Positions 46,354-55,096 of a DNA stretch of 64,000 nt are shown piece by piece (within the stretch, counting starts at the first letter, position 1; each line of letters begins with the position of its first letter). A program made the translations under genes and the position numbers. The notes under the pieces are model-generated. The model made no database searches, had not been told where the DNA came from, and worked only from the letters and a program-made list of their open reading frames with translations. The stretch is from Saccharopolyspora spinosa NRRL 18395 (GTDB lineage: Bacteria; Actinomycetota; Actinomycetes; Mycobacteriales; Pseudonocardiaceae). The stretch is from contig NZ_GL877878.1 of assembly GCF_000194155.1 (NCBI RefSeq), forward strand, positions 564,032 to 628,031, read 5' to 3'.

Positions 46354-47031
46354 TCAGTTCACGCTGGTGTGCTGGGCGAAATCCGTGAGGGGCGCCGGAA
46401 CCGCGCGCAGTTCGCGGAGGAACTCGGTTTCCCGCAGCAGCAGCCGCCGGATGTTGCGCAGCCGCTCCAGGGGATCGGTTTCTTCGAGTAGCTCCTGCCG
46501 GTCTTCCACGGTCAGCACGCAATCGTCGGCCAGCAGGTACGAAAGCGTCGCGGTGTCGGCGTCCTCGGCCGGGGCTTCGCGCTGCCCGCCGCGCAATCCG
46601 GTGTCGTGGTAGCGCTGGTACGCCGCGCGGGCGGCGGTCGTCAGGTGCTCGCGGCGCGCCGGTGAGTCGTTCTCCGGGGCGGTGTCCGGCAGCCACTCGA
46701 TGTCGGCCATCAGGTACGGAGCCGCGCTCCGGTCGATCTGCAACAGCCGGAACCGGCGCTCCCCGTTGGCGCTGACGTCGTACCGCCCGCCGGGTAGCTG
46801 CCGAACCTGGTCCAGCAGCGCGGAGCAGCCGACGTCGTACATCGAGTCGACGTTGTCCTCGCCGACTTCCCAGCCCTGCCGGATGGCGACCACGCCGAAC
46901 CGGCGGTGCGGCAGGTCCTCGCCGACGAGGTCGGTGACCAGCTGCCGGTATCGCGGCTCGAAGATGTGCAAGGGCAGGTGGCTGCCCGGCAGCAGGGCGG
47001 AACCGAGCGGGAAGAGCGGCAGCACGTCCAT
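46354..47031 (-). CDS. LON peptidase N-terminal (substrate-binding) domain protein
   Basis: 225 residues from ATG 47031 (a GTG directly upstream is possible). The N-terminal 110 residues match the Lon substrate-recognition domain: VLPLFPLGSALLPGSHLPLH, IFEPRYRQLV and GVVAIRQGWEVG. A helical C-terminal part follows (LERLRNIRRLLLRETEFLREL). No protease or ATPase domain is present. Stand-alone LON-N proteins are common in actinobacteria; a role in protein quality control is assumed but unproven. Confidence 0.88.
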   Translation of the reverse strand: MDVLPLFPLGSALLPGSHLPLHIFEPRYRQLVTDLVGEDLPHRRFGVVAIRQGWEVGEDNVDSMYDVGCSALLDQVRQLPGGRYDVSANGERRFRLLQIDRSAAPYLMADIEWLPDTAPENDSPARREHLTTAARAAYQRYHDTGLRGGQREAPAEDADTATLSYLLADDCVLTVEDRQELLEETDPLERLRNIRRLLLRETEFLRELRAVPAPLTDFAQHTSVN

Positions 47032-47208
47032 CACGCCCCAAACCTACGTCGCGAATGCCCCGGAAGCAGCGTTCAAGGAATTCCAGGCTCGTTTTTCGCG
47101 GCGGTGTGGTCTTGTCGTACGCCGTTGCCCGTCGCGCTGGCGATTTCTCAGCCTGTGCGCCGAATGCGCCGACCTGCGCCGCTGCGCGCGATTCTGGATG
47201 CATTCCCT

Positions 47209-47913
47209 TCAGCTCGGGGGCCGGAACACTGCGAAGGGGTCGGTGACCTCCAGGTCCCGGGAGGTGAACTGGAACAGCGCGGGCGGACGACCACCGGCCG
47301 GACCCGCGGGCACCGTTCGGCCGGTGGGTTCCAGCACACCGCGCCGGGACAGCACGCGCTGCAGGTTGGTCGCCGCGACCTGGTAGCCGAGCGCGGCGGA
47401 GTAGATCCGGCGCAGCTCCGAGACGGTGAACTCGGCGGGGGCCAGCGCGAAACCGATGTTCGTGTAGGACAGCTTGGCGCGCAGCCGGTCCCGCGCGGCC
47501 AGCACGATCAGCTCATGGTCGAAGGCGGTCGGCGGCAGCGCGTCGACCGGGTGCCACGCCGTGTCGGCTGGGACCTCGGGGTCGATGTCGGAGGGCACCA
47601 GCCCGAGGAAGGCGGTGGCGACGACGCGGCGGCCGGGCACCCGGTCCGGGCTGCTGAACACCGAGAGCTGCTCGACGTGGGTCAGCTTGTGCACGTCGAC
47701 CTTCTCGGCCAGCTGCCGCCGGATCGATGTCTCCACGTCCTCGTTGGCGGCCAGCCGTCCACCGGGCAGTGACCAGCGGTGCACGTCCGGTTCCTGAGCG
47801 CGTTGCCACAGCAGCACCTGCAGCCGGTCATCCCGGACCTGGAGGACGCCGGCGAGCACTTCGTGACGAGCGTCGCCCTTGTCCGCACAACTCGCGGTGT
47901 TAGGATGTGTCAC
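47209..47913 (-). CDS. ndnR: NdnR/NrtR-type Nudix transcriptional repressor of NAD synthesis
   Basis: 234 residues from GTG 47913. The N-terminal Nudix-like domain (EVLAGVLQVRDDRLQVLLWQ, WSLPGGRLAANEDVETSIRR) has lost part of the catalytic Nudix box (REXXEE is not complete), as expected for a sensor. The C-terminal winged helix (AEFTVSELRRIYSAALGYQV, NLQRVLSRRGVLEPTG) binds DNA. It is divergent from nadABC, the arrangement known for NdnR in Corynebacterium glutamicum, which represses NAD de novo genes. An inverted repeat directly abuts the start, and TAGAAT 7 bases upstream suggests a leaderless mRNA. Confidence 0.88.
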   Translation of the reverse strand: MTHPNTASCADKGDARHEVLAGVLQVRDDRLQVLLWQRAQEPDVHRWSLPGGRLAANEDVETSIRRQLAEKVDVHKLTHVEQLSVFSSPDRVPGRRVVATAFLGLVPSDIDPEVPADTAWHPVDALPPTAFDHELIVLAARDRLRAKLSYTNIGFALAPAEFTVSELRRIYSAALGYQVAATNLQRVLSRRGVLEPTGRTVPAGPAGGRPPALFQFTSRDLEVTDPFAVFRPPS

Positions 47914-47936
47914 GTTTTCGATTCTAAGGCGAAAAC
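47914..47936. promoter_or_regulatory. Putative NdnR operator
   Basis: GTTTTCG-9 bases-CGAAAAC is a perfect 7-9-7 inverted repeat in the short region between ndnR and nadA. The spacer contains the minus-strand TAGAAT -10 candidate. Its place in the divergent promoter region fits autoregulation and repression of nadABC. Confidence 0.65.
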
Positions 47937-48010
47937 CTCGGGGAGCTTGATCCGGGGTGCTAGCGGAGCCTCCGGGCGGGTTCTCCCGGAGGTCCGGCGA
48001 GGAGGACGAC

Positions 48011-49027
48011 ATGGCCGCGACTGCAACCTGGGAGCGGACCGACGCCGGTTACACCGGGGTGGCACCCACCGCCGAATGGGCGCGCGAGGTGCGCGAACTG
48101 GCCGACGAGCGGGACGCCGTGCTGCTGGCGCACAACTACCAGCTGCCGGAGATCCAGGACGTCGCCGACCACACCGGCGATTCGCTGGCGCTGAGCCGCA
48201 TCGCGGCGAACAGCTCCGCCAGCACGATCGTCTTCTGCGGCGTGCACTTCATGGCCGAGACGGCGAAGATCCTCGGTCCGGACAAGACGGTGCTCATCCC
48301 GGACGCGCGGGCGGGATGTTCGCTCGCCGACTCGATCACCGCCGACCAGCTGCGGGCCTGGAAGGCCGAGCACCCGGGCGCCGTCGTGGTGTCCTACGTG
48401 AACACCACCGCCGACGTGAAGGCGGAGACGGACATCTGCTGCACCTCGTCGAACGCGGTGGACGTGGTCCGCTCCGTCCCGGCGGACCGCGAGGTGCTGT
48501 TCTGCCCGGACCAGTTCCTGGGCGCGCACGTCAAGCGCGAAACCGGCCGGGAGAACCTGCACATCTGGGCCGGGGAATGCCACGTGCACGCCGGGATCAA
48601 CGGGCCCGAGCTCGCCGAGCGCGCGGCGGCCAGCCCGGACGCCGACCTGTTCATCCACCCCGAGTGCGGGTGCGCGACCTCGGCCCTCTACCTGGCCGGT
48701 GAGGGCACCGTCGCCAAGGAACGGGTGAAGATCCTGTCCACCGGCGACATGCTGACCGCGGCGAAGGAGACCGGCGCCCGCTCGGTGCTGGTGGCCACCG
48801 AGGTCGGCATGCTGCACCAGTTGCGCCGCGCCGCACCCGAGATCGACTTCCGGGCGGTCAACGACCGCGCGTCCTGCCGCTACATGAAGATGATCACCCC
48901 GGCGGCCCTGCTGCGCTGCCTGCGGGAAGGCGCCGACGAGGTGCACGTGCCGACGGACGTCGCCGACCTGGCGCGGGCCTCGGTCGAGCGGATGATCGCC
49001 ATCGGCAAGCCCGGAGGCGGCGAATGA
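48011..49027 (+). CDS. nadA: Quinolinate synthase NadA
   Basis: Condenses iminoaspartate with dihydroxyacetone phosphate to quinolinate using a 4Fe-4S cluster. 338 residues from ATG 48011, behind GAGGAGG. The three cluster Cys lie in [25 protein letters not shown] and [30 protein letters not shown] is the family N-terminal motif. First gene of nadA-nadB-nadC, each coupled by ATGA. Confidence 0.97.
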   Translation: MAATATWERTDAGYTGVAPTAEWAREVRELADERDAVLLAHNYQLPEIQDVADHTGDSLALSRIAANSSASTIVFCGVHFMAETAKILGPDKTVLIPDARAGCSLADSITADQLRAWKAEHPGAVVVSYVNTTADVKAETDICCTSSNAVDVVRSVPADREVLFCPDQFLGAHVKRETGRENLHIWAGECHVHAGINGPELAERAAASPDADLFIHPECGCATSALYLAGEGTVAKERVKILSTGDMLTAAKETGARSVLVATEVGMLHQLRRAAPEIDFRAVNDRASCRYMKMITPAALLRCLREGADEVHVPTDVADLARASVERMIAIGKPGGGE

Positions 49028-50628
49028 GCTGGGAAGCAGGCGCGGACTTACTGATCGTCGGCACCGGCGTCGCCGGCCTGACGGCGGCGCTGCGGGCCCG
49101 CGAGCTGGGCCTGCGGGTGCTGGTGGTCAGCAAGGACAGCGCGTCGGCGGGCAACACCAGCTGGGCGCAGGGCGGCATCGCCGTGGTCCGGCCGGACGAG
49201 CTCGACCCGGGCGACAGCCTGCGCAAACACGTCGAGGACACGCTGACCGCCGGCGCCGGACTGTGCTCGCGCCCGGCGGTGCGGGACATCCTCGCCGACG
49301 GTGCCGAGGCGATCGCGCGGCTGCGCGCGGCTGGTGCCCGCTTCGATCTGGGCGCGGACGGCGAGCTGGCGCGGACCCGCGAGGGCGGGCACAGCGCGTT
49401 CCGCGTGATCCACTCCGGCGGGGACGCGACCGGTGCGGAGGTGCAGCGCGCGTTGTCCGAAGCCGTGCGCGGCGGCGGAATTCCGGTGCTGGAACGGCAT
49501 TGCGTCGTCGAGCTGCTGCGCGGCGACAGCGGCGCCGTCGTCGGGGCGTTGGCGATGGACGCCGAAAGCAGGGCGGGTGTGCTGCACGCCCCGGCGGTGC
49601 TGCTGGCCACCGGGGGCCTCGGTCAGCTTTACGCCGCCACCACGAACCCCGAAGTGTCCACTGCGGACGGTATCGCGCTCGCGCTGCGGGCCGGTGCGTC
49701 CGTCGCGGACCTGGAGTTCGTGCAGTTCCACCCGACGGTGCTCTACACGCCGGGTGGGCCGCGAGGGCGGCGACCGCTGATCACCGAGGCGGTGCGCGGG
49801 GAAGGCGCGGTGCTCGTCGACGTGCACGGGCGGCGCGTGATGGAGGGGGAGCACCCGCTGGCCGACCTCGCCCCACGCGATGTGGTGTCTGCGGCGATCA
49901 ACAAGCGGGCCGCCGAAACCGGCGCGGAGCACGTGTTCCTCGACGCGACGAGCATCGGTCCGGGGTTCGTCGAGCGGTTCCCGACGGTGTACGCGGCGTG
50001 CCAGGCGGCCGGCATCGACCCGGTCCGCGAGCCGATCCCGGTGGCCAGCGCGGCGCACTACTCGTGCGGCGGCGTGGTGTCCAGTGTGGATGGTCGAACG
50101 ACCGTGACCGGGCTCTACGCCGCCGGTGAGGTCGCGTGCACCGGGCTGCACGGCGCGAACCGGCTGGCGTCCAACAGCCTCCTGGAAGGCCTCGTGGTCG
50201 GTGGGCGCACGGCCGAGGCGGTGGCCAAGGACCTGTGCTGCGGACTGCTGAACCGCAAGGCCCCCGGTGCGGCGGTGCAACCGGCGATGGCGGTGGTCGA
50301 CCGGGACCTGTTGCAGCGCACGATGAGCCGCTACGTCGGCATCGGGCGCGACGACGAGGGGCTCGCGGCAGCGACCCGGGTCCTGGACCGGGCGGCCATC
50401 GTCCGTCCACTGCGGACCCGGCAGGCCGTCGAGGACTCGTCGCTGGCGTTGACCGCGCAGGCGCTGCTGGCGTCGGCCAGGCAACGCGCCGAGTCGCGCG
50501 GCTGCCACCGCCGAACGGATTTCCCGGACACCGACGACCTGCGCTGGCGGCGCAGCACGGTGCTCCGGCTGGACGCCTCGGGGTGCCTCATCCACACCGC
50601 CGCCGGGATTGCGAGGACAGCGGCATGA
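49024..50628 (+). CDS. nadB: L-aspartate oxidase NadB
   Basis: FAD enzyme that oxidises L-aspartate to iminoaspartate. 534 residues from ATG 49024, overlapping the nadA stop. The FAD loop is [32 protein letters not shown] and [20 protein letters not shown] are substrate-site motifs; the C-terminal helical domain contains [18 protein letters not shown]. Length and motifs are normal. Confidence 0.97.
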   Translation: MSWEAGADLLIVGTGVAGLTAALRARELGLRVLVVSKDSASAGNTSWAQGGIAVVRPDELDPGDSLRKHVEDTLTAGAGLCSRPAVRDILADGAEAIARLRAAGARFDLGADGELARTREGGHSAFRVIHSGGDATGAEVQRALSEAVRGGGIPVLERHCVVELLRGDSGAVVGALAMDAESRAGVLHAPAVLLATGGLGQLYAATTNPEVSTADGIALALRAGASVADLEFVQFHPTVLYTPGGPRGRRPLITEAVRGEGAVLVDVHGRRVMEGEHPLADLAPRDVVSAAINKRAAETGAEHVFLDATSIGPGFVERFPTVYAACQAAGIDPVREPIPVASAAHYSCGGVVSSVDGRTTVTGLYAAGEVACTGLHGANRLASNSLLEGLVVGGRTAEAVAKDLCCGLLNRKAPGAAVQPAMAVVDRDLLQRTMSRYVGIGRDDEGLAAATRVLDRAAIVRPLRTRQAVEDSSLALTAQALLASARQRAESRGCHRRTDFPDTDDLRWRRSTVLRLDASGCLIHTAAGIARTAA

Positions 50629-51473
50629 GCATCGATCTGGAGAAGGCCCGCGAGGTCGTCCGCACGGCGCTGGCCGAGGACCTGCGCTACGGGCCGGACG
50701 CGACGACCGAGGCGACGGTTCCGGTCGGCGCGATCGCCGAGGCCGCGTTCAACACCCGCCGGGCCGGGGTCGTCGCGGGTCTGCCGCTGGTGCGCCTCGT
50801 GCTCGACGAGGTGCTGGGCGCGGACGCCTACGCCGTGCTCTCCGAGCGTTCCGACGGTGAGGTGCTGGCGCCCGGCGACTGCGTGCTGCAGGTGAAAGCA
50901 CCGGTCCGCGGCCTGCTTACGGCGGAACGCACGGCGCTGAACCTGCTGTGCCACCTGTCGGGCATCGCGACCGCGACGGCGGCGTGGGTCGATGCGGTCG
51001 CGGGCACGGGCTGCCGGATCCGGGACAGCCGCAAGACGCTGCCGGGCCTGCGGGAGTTGCAGAAGTACGCGGTCCGCTGCGGCGGCGGGGTCAACCACCG
51101 GATGGGCCTCGGCGACGCGGTGCTGATCAAGGACAACCACGTGGTGGCGGCGGGCTCGGTGGTGGCGGCGGTGCGGGCCTGCCGCGAGCACGCGCCGGAC
51201 CTGCCGATGGAGGTCGAGGTGTCCACGCTGGACGAACTCGACGAGGTGCTGGCGGAGGACGTGGCGCTGGTCCTGCTGGACAACTTCACCCCGCAGCAGT
51301 GCGCGGAAGCGGTCCGCCGCGTCCGGGAGACGTCGCCGGCCACGGAACTCGAAGCATCGGGGGGCCTGGTCCTCGAAATGGCCCGCGCCTACGCGGAAAC
51401 GGGAGTCCAGTACCTGGCGGTAGGAGGCCTCACCCACTCCTCCCCGGCCCTCGACCTCGGCCTGGACATGTAG
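50625..51473 (+). CDS. nadC: Nicotinate-nucleotide pyrophosphorylase NadC
   Basis: Converts quinolinate and PRPP to nicotinate mononucleotide. 282 residues from ATG 50625, overlapping the nadB stop. ERTALNLLCHLSGIATATA, DSRKTLPGLRELQKYAV and GGGVNHRMGLGDAVLIKDNH carry the active-site Arg, Lys and His residues. The last codons lie at one end of an imperfect direct repeat found again at 52381-52409. Confidence 0.97.
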   Translation: MSIDLEKAREVVRTALAEDLRYGPDATTEATVPVGAIAEAAFNTRRAGVVAGLPLVRLVLDEVLGADAYAVLSERSDGEVLAPGDCVLQVKAPVRGLLTAERTALNLLCHLSGIATATAAWVDAVAGTGCRIRDSRKTLPGLRELQKYAVRCGGGVNHRMGLGDAVLIKDNHVVAAGSVVAAVRACREHAPDLPMEVEVSTLDELDEVLAEDVALVLLDNFTPQQCAEAVRRVRETSPATELEASGGLVLEMARAYAETGVQYLAVGGLTHSSPALDLGLDM

Positions 51474-51565
51474 TCACCCGGTGGCGAAGGCTTGCTGAAC
51501 AGGTCCACGTCCCACTGCTCGACGAGTGCCCGATGAGCGCGATACCGCTGTGCTCAAGGCAGCAC
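51474..51565 (-). pseudogene. Remnant of an RHH-antitoxin/toxin pair end
   Basis: The reverse strand reads YRAHRALVEQWDVDLFSK, which lines up with WHRTHRDLIDAWDADLFGDL of the intact antitoxin at 52693-52929. Directly after it the sequence resembles the end of the intact toxin gene (LF-x-x-x-AT-x-stop) after a two-base frame change. No start or N-terminal part is present. I read it as a decayed sister of the toxin-antitoxin module 1.1 kb away. Confidence 0.5.
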
Positions 51566-51602
51566 CGAAGCGTGTCGGCCCGACGTAGCGCGTCGTGCTC
51601 GG

Positions 51603-52178
51603 TCACAACAGCGATTCGAAATCGATGCGCAACTCGCCGGGGTCGGACACCGCCAGCTTGTCGGTGTCGACCCCGGCGGGTGCGTAGAGCCGCGTCGTCG
51701 GATCCAGCCGGTAGCGGAACGCGGTCAAACGCCGGTCGTCTTGGCGGTCGCTCTCGAAGCGCCAGAAGTGCTCGATGCCTGCGGCGGCGTACTCGGCTGG
51801 CTTGTCGGTCTGATCGGCGGTGACGGAGCCCGGCGACATCACTTCGACCACCAGCAGGCAGTGCTGGGGAAGAAGCACGACCTCGTCCGGCAGCGTGGAG
51901 TCGTAGACGGCGATGTCCGGCCGTCGGTTGAGTAGCGGTACGTCCCGTAGTCGAAGGTCGACATCCGTGGCAACGGTGAGCTCGGGTCCAGCGGCGTGCT
52001 CAAGTTCGTTCGCGAGGCGCCGTGCGATCCTCTGATGCGAGCGGCGGGGGGTTGGAGCCACGAGGATGGCTCCATCGACAATCTTGATGCGGCTGCACAC
52101 TTCTTCGGGCAGCGCCTCGTACTCCGCGGTGCTCAGCCCCTCCGGTGGTAGCGCCATCCAGTCAGGAAGTGCGGTCAT
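51603..52178 (-). CDS. Uma2 family (DUF820) restriction-endonuclease-fold protein
   Basis: 191 residues from ATG 52178. The PD-(D/E)XK-like core is visible: NRRPDIAVYDS (Asp), LLVVEVMSPGSVTADQTDKP (Glu and following Lys), and AAAGIEHFWRFES. Uma2 proteins are abundant in actinobacteria and cyanobacteria, often as mobile, self-standing genes; nuclease activity is predicted from the fold, the biological role is unclear. It lies between two imperfect copies of a 29-base sequence (51459-51487 and 52381-52409). Confidence 0.85.
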   Translation of the reverse strand: MTALPDWMALPPEGLSTAEYEALPEEVCSRIKIVDGAILVAPTPRRSHQRIARRLANELEHAAGPELTVATDVDLRLRDVPLLNRRPDIAVYDSTLPDEVVLLPQHCLLVVEVMSPGSVTADQTDKPAEYAAAGIEHFWRFESDRQDDRRLTAFRYRLDPTTRLYAPAGVDTDKLAVSDPGELRIDFESLL

Positions 52179-52396
52179 TGTCGAGCCCCTCTCCCTGTGC
52201 GAGTACCGGACCAGCGCAGCTATAGCGCCTCGTCGCCGGGGACCTCGCGCGACGATCCGTCACCTGGAGTTACGGAATGCTACCGATGGTGTTCGTATTG
52301 TGGATGTCGGGCATGATTTAGTCATGGCTGGAGCTGATCGGGGTGAGGCGCTGGTGAGCACTGTGCAGGCCGAGCGGGTTCGGCCTGGACATGTGG
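52179..52396. other. 218-bp gap upstream of the Uma2 gene
   Basis: It holds the Uma2 promoter and the right copy of the direct repeat; no gene is seen. Confidence 0.4.
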
Positions 52397-52696
52397 TCAC
52401 TCGGTAGCGAGGATTTTGAACAATGCGTTGTTCACATCAGTCAGGGCTCCTGTGTCAACCCGGCGCTTCTGCTTTGTCAGCCAGGCCTTGCGGAACGGGC
52501 TGATCCTGTCCACGACAGCGAAACTGCCCTCGCCGACGGCGACCGACCAGCCTCCTGGAAAATCATCTTGCACCACAGGAACGACCAGTACTTGGGGTAC
52601 ATCTGGCAATGCGTTGTACATCCCGCCGGATACGACAAGCACCTGGGTGAGGTGTGGCCGATTCGTATCCCAGATTTCACCGCGAAGCGGGCTCAT
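52397..52696 (-). CDS. MazF/PemK family toxin
   Basis: 99 residues from ATG 52696, overlapping the antitoxin stop by ATGA. The family start MSPLRGEIWDTN is seen, and VLVVSGGMYNALPDVPQVLVV and VVQDDFPGG follow the MazF fold; the region GSFAVVDRISPFRKAWLTKQ matches the conserved D/R area. MazF proteins are sequence-specific mRNA/tRNA interferases that inhibit growth when free of antitoxin. The usual GDVW start is changed to GEIW. Confidence 0.82.
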   Translation of the reverse strand: MSPLRGEIWDTNRPHLTQVLVVSGGMYNALPDVPQVLVVPVVQDDFPGGWSVAVGEGSFAVVDRISPFRKAWLTKQKRRVDTGALTDVNNALFKILATE

Positions 52697-52929
52697 TCGT
52701 GCCCGGCCTCCTGTTCTGTGCTGTCTAGGTCGCCGAAAAGGTCGGCATCCCACGCGTCAATGAGGTCGCGGTGAGTACGGTGCCACTCGTTGTGAGCGAT
52801 GTGGCGCCGTCGGGTGTCCTCTCTCTCTAACGCTCGGACCATCCACTCGTTGGCTGAGATGCCATCGGCTTCGGCCCAGCGGCGGGCGTGTTCATACAGC
52901 TGGGAGTCGAGCGAGATCGTCGTCCTCAT
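52693..52929 (-). CDS. Ribbon-helix-helix antitoxin
   Basis: 78 residues from ATG 52929. MRTTISLDSQLYEHARRWAE is an RHH DNA-binding strand-helix, followed by GISANEWMVRALERED; the C-terminal acidic part (DAWDADLFGDLDSTEQEAGH) should bind the toxin. It is the first gene of the pair and likely autoregulates the operon. Intact, unlike the remnant at 51474-51565. Confidence 0.82.
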   Translation of the reverse strand: MRTTISLDSQLYEHARRWAEADGISANEWMVRALEREDTRRRHIAHNEWHRTHRDLIDAWDADLFGDLDSTEQEAGHE

Positions 52930-53078
52930 GAAGGAAGATGCTAGCAGGAGGTGATGGCCGTTTCTGCTAGCTCCTTGGTGTGGCGAGGTAGCTACCTGTC
53001 TTGGCTGAGGATGTTGTTCTGAGCTGTCGGGGGACCTGACCGCACGGGTGCGGTCTGATACAAAACCGTGGGGTGGAG

Positions 53079-53999
53079 ATGACAAATTCCCTGTTTGTTC
53101 TGCCTTCGCCGTTGTTGGGCGGGATCTACCGGGCCAGGCGGCCCACCGGGCCCGTTGTCGGGCTGGTCGTCGTGCTGGGCTGCCTGATCGTCGGGCAGGC
53201 CATCGCCGTGCTGGTGCTGTTCCCGGTGCTCGGGGCTTCGCCGGAAGCCCTGCTCGGCGGCGCCATGAGGCTGATCGACCAGCTGGCGATGATGCTCAGC
53301 TTCGGCGGGTCTGCCGGTCTGCTGGCGCTGTGGCTCTGGGGCAAGGAGCGCCGGTCGTTCGGCAGCGTGGGGTTCTTCCCCGCGTCGCGCGTCGGCGCGC
53401 ACTTGGCGCTGGGCGCCGGGGTGGCGGTGGTGCTGCTGTCCGTGCCGGTCGGCGTGAACATCCTCAGTGGACAGTTCGAGGTCGGCTCGGTCCGCGCCGC
53501 GCAGGTCGGCGGCGCACTCGTGGCGCTGATCGGGTTCATCGTGCAGGCCAGCACCGAGGAGGTCGTCACCCGCGGCTACCTGATGCAGGTCACCTACCGG
53601 AAGTGGGGCCTGACGGCCGCGATCGCCTTCCAAGCGGTGGTGTTCACCGCGTTGCACGGAGTCAACGCCAACGTCAGCGTGATCGCCCTGGTCAACATCC
53701 TGCTGATCGCCCTGCTGTTGGCGTTCTGGGCGCTCGCGGAGGGCGGCCTGTGGGGAGTTTGCGCGTTCCACGTGGTGTGGAACTGGTTCCAGGGCAACGT
53801 GTACGGCATCGAAGTGTCCGGAATGGACATCCGCACGACGGTGCTGGACATCGGCGGCGCGCCGGGCAGTGCGACCTTCCTCACCGGCGGCGGGTTTGGC
53901 GTCGAAGGCAGCCTGCTCGCAACCGCGGCGCTCGCCGTCGCCACGTTGCTCGCCGCCCTCGCCTTCCGGCACAACCTCAACCGTTCGAGCGAAGTGTGA
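53079..53999 (+). CDS. CPBP family intramembrane metalloprotease
   Basis: 306 residues from ATG 53079, 5 bases after GTGGGG; GTG 53073 is an alternative. Eight or so membrane helices. The glutamate-type active-site motifs of the CAAX protease/bacteriocin-processing family are present: STEEVVTRGYLMQ (EExxxR), VFTALHG (FxxxH) and HVVWNWFQGN (HxxxN). Such proteases often process prenylated peptides or take part in bacteriocin immunity, but no peptide gene is apparent nearby. Role open. Confidence 0.88.
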   Translation: MTNSLFVLPSPLLGGIYRARRPTGPVVGLVVVLGCLIVGQAIAVLVLFPVLGASPEALLGGAMRLIDQLAMMLSFGGSAGLLALWLWGKERRSFGSVGFFPASRVGAHLALGAGVAVVLLSVPVGVNILSGQFEVGSVRAAQVGGALVALIGFIVQASTEEVVTRGYLMQVTYRKWGLTAAIAFQAVVFTALHGVNANVSVIALVNILLIALLLAFWALAEGGLWGVCAFHVVWNWFQGNVYGIEVSGMDIRTTVLDIGGAPGSATFLTGGGFGVEGSLLATAALAVATLLAALAFRHNLNRSSEV

Positions 54000-54060
54000 A
54001 GGGCACCTTGTGCCGAGCGAATCGGCAGCCGAGCAAGTCGGCAAAAGGTGCCCTTCACCT
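53997..54060. terminator. Hairpin between convergent genes
   Basis: GTGAAGGGCACCTT (53997-54010) pairs with AAAGGTGCCCTTCAC (about 54045-54059), a 14-bp perfect stem. The interior repeats GCCGAGC-AA-CGGC motifs (GCCGAGCGAATCGGC and GCCGAGCAAGTCGGC), so the loop itself holds two small hairpins. It separates the CPBP and amidase genes. Confidence 0.75.
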
Positions 54061-54073
54061 CGGGACGATCGAG

Positions 54074-54865
54074 TCAGAAGCGGCGGTTTGCGAGGACCGG
54101 GACCGCTTGCCGGGCCTGGTCGACCGCCGCCGCGTCGATGTCGACGACCCGGACCTCGGGGGCGTCGGCGAGCTGGGCGTGCACCTGGCCGAGCGGGGTC
54201 GCGACGAGGCTGTAGCCGATGCCGGTCGGTGCCTTGCCGCTCGGCTCCCGGCCGATGCTGCGCGGGTCGGCCTGGCCGCAGGCCACCACCCACGACGTCG
54301 AGTCCAGCGCGCGGGCGCGCACCAGCAGCTCCCACTGCTCGCGCTTGCCCTCGCCGGAACCCCAGGACGCCGAGGTGACGATCACCGACGCGCCTTGGTC
54401 GGCAAGCGTCGTGAACAGGCCGGGGAACCGCACGTCGTAGCAGGTCGTCAGGCCGATCTTGGTGCCGTCGAGGTCCACCACGACCGGCTGCGCGCCCGGC
54501 GCGACGGTGTTCGACTCGGCGAAGCCGAAGGCGTCGAACAGGTGGATCTTGTCGTAGGAGGTGTCCAGGCCGCGACCGGTGATCAGCAGCGTGTTCGTCA
54601 CCCTGCCGTCCTCGGTGGGCGTGAACATACCCGCCACGACCGCGATGCCGGTCTCTTCGGCAAGCCGCCGAACCTCGGTGGCCCACGGCCCGTCCAGGGG
54701 CTCGGCCAGCGGCCCGAGCTTGATCCCGAAGCAGGCCATCGTCGCCTCCGGGAACACCGCGAGGTCGGCACCCGCCTCGGCGGCCTTCCGGACGTCGTCG
54801 GCCACCAGTTCCAGGTTTGCCTTGGGATCCGGGCCGGACACGATCTGGCACAAAGCGGTCCGCAT
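54074..54865 (-). CDS. Carbon-nitrogen hydrolase (nitrilase superfamily amidase)
   Basis: 263 residues from ATG 54865; AAGGA lies 11 bases upstream, and an ATG at 54877 is too close to it. The catalytic triad is visible: Glu in LAVFPEATMA, Lys in YDKIHLFDAFG, Cys in LTTCYDVRFPGL. This matches omega-amidase/deaminated-glutathione-amidase-like branches of the nitrilase superfamily. It is divergent from a GntR gene, whose operator lies between them, and so may belong to the same regulon. Confidence 0.9.
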   Translation of the reverse strand: MRTALCQIVSGPDPKANLELVADDVRKAAEAGADLAVFPEATMACFGIKLGPLAEPLDGPWATEVRRLAEETGIAVVAGMFTPTEDGRVTNTLLITGRGLDTSYDKIHLFDAFGFAESNTVAPGAQPVVVDLDGTKIGLTTCYDVRFPGLFTTLADQGASVIVTSASWGSGEGKREQWELLVRARALDSTSWVVACGQADPRSIGREPSGKAPTGIGYSLVATPLGQVHAQLADAPEVRVVDIDAAAVDQARQAVPVLANRRF

Positions 54866-54899
54866 AACCACAACCATCCTTCTATGGACTGTTTTCCAA

Positions 54900-55012
54900 A
54901 CTCGTTTTGCGTAGCGGCACAAGTGCGGAACCTCAGAGGCCGCCTGAACCCGCGGCGGCGCGAGTAGCGAGGCCAAGCGGCCGCGCCGCTTCAAAGACAA
55001 AGAACACCCTCT
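54900..55012 (-). repeat. Dispersed repeat family 1, copy E (inverted, partial)
   Basis: On the reverse strand: GTTCTTTGTCTTTGAAGCGG, a GCGGCGC-GG-CCGC stem, then GCGCCGCCGCGGGTTC, GGCGGCCTCTGAGGTTCCGC and GTGCCGCTACGC. The middle of the long element (SGGGG-TCCCGGAGTC block) is missing compared with B and D. It lies between the divergent amidase and GntR genes. Confidence 0.7.
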
Positions 55013-55033
55013 GGCGCTCACCCGTTACCATGT

Positions 55034-55043
55034 TTGTATACCA
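55034..55043. promoter_or_regulatory. GTATAC palindrome upstream of the GntR gene
   Basis: TTGTATACCA has the TNGTATACNA pattern favoured by FadR-subfamily GntR regulators. A related TGTATACA occurs at 57146-57153 between the MHS transporter and DUF2848 genes. Confidence 0.55.
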
Positions 55044-55096
55044 GCGATATGCACCCGGCTGGAGTCGCACAGCTAAATTCACACAGGGGGTCTTCG

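Noticed and set aside
47035..47208. A further copy of repeat family 1 (GATTTCTCAGCC ... CTGCGCCGCTGCGCG)
   Set aside because: Only short blocks match and the order is unclear; similarity is not above what GC-rich sequence can give.
53079..53999. CPBP protease as a bacteriocin maturation gene
   Set aside because: No small precursor peptide, LanB/LanC or radical-SAM gene lies nearby.
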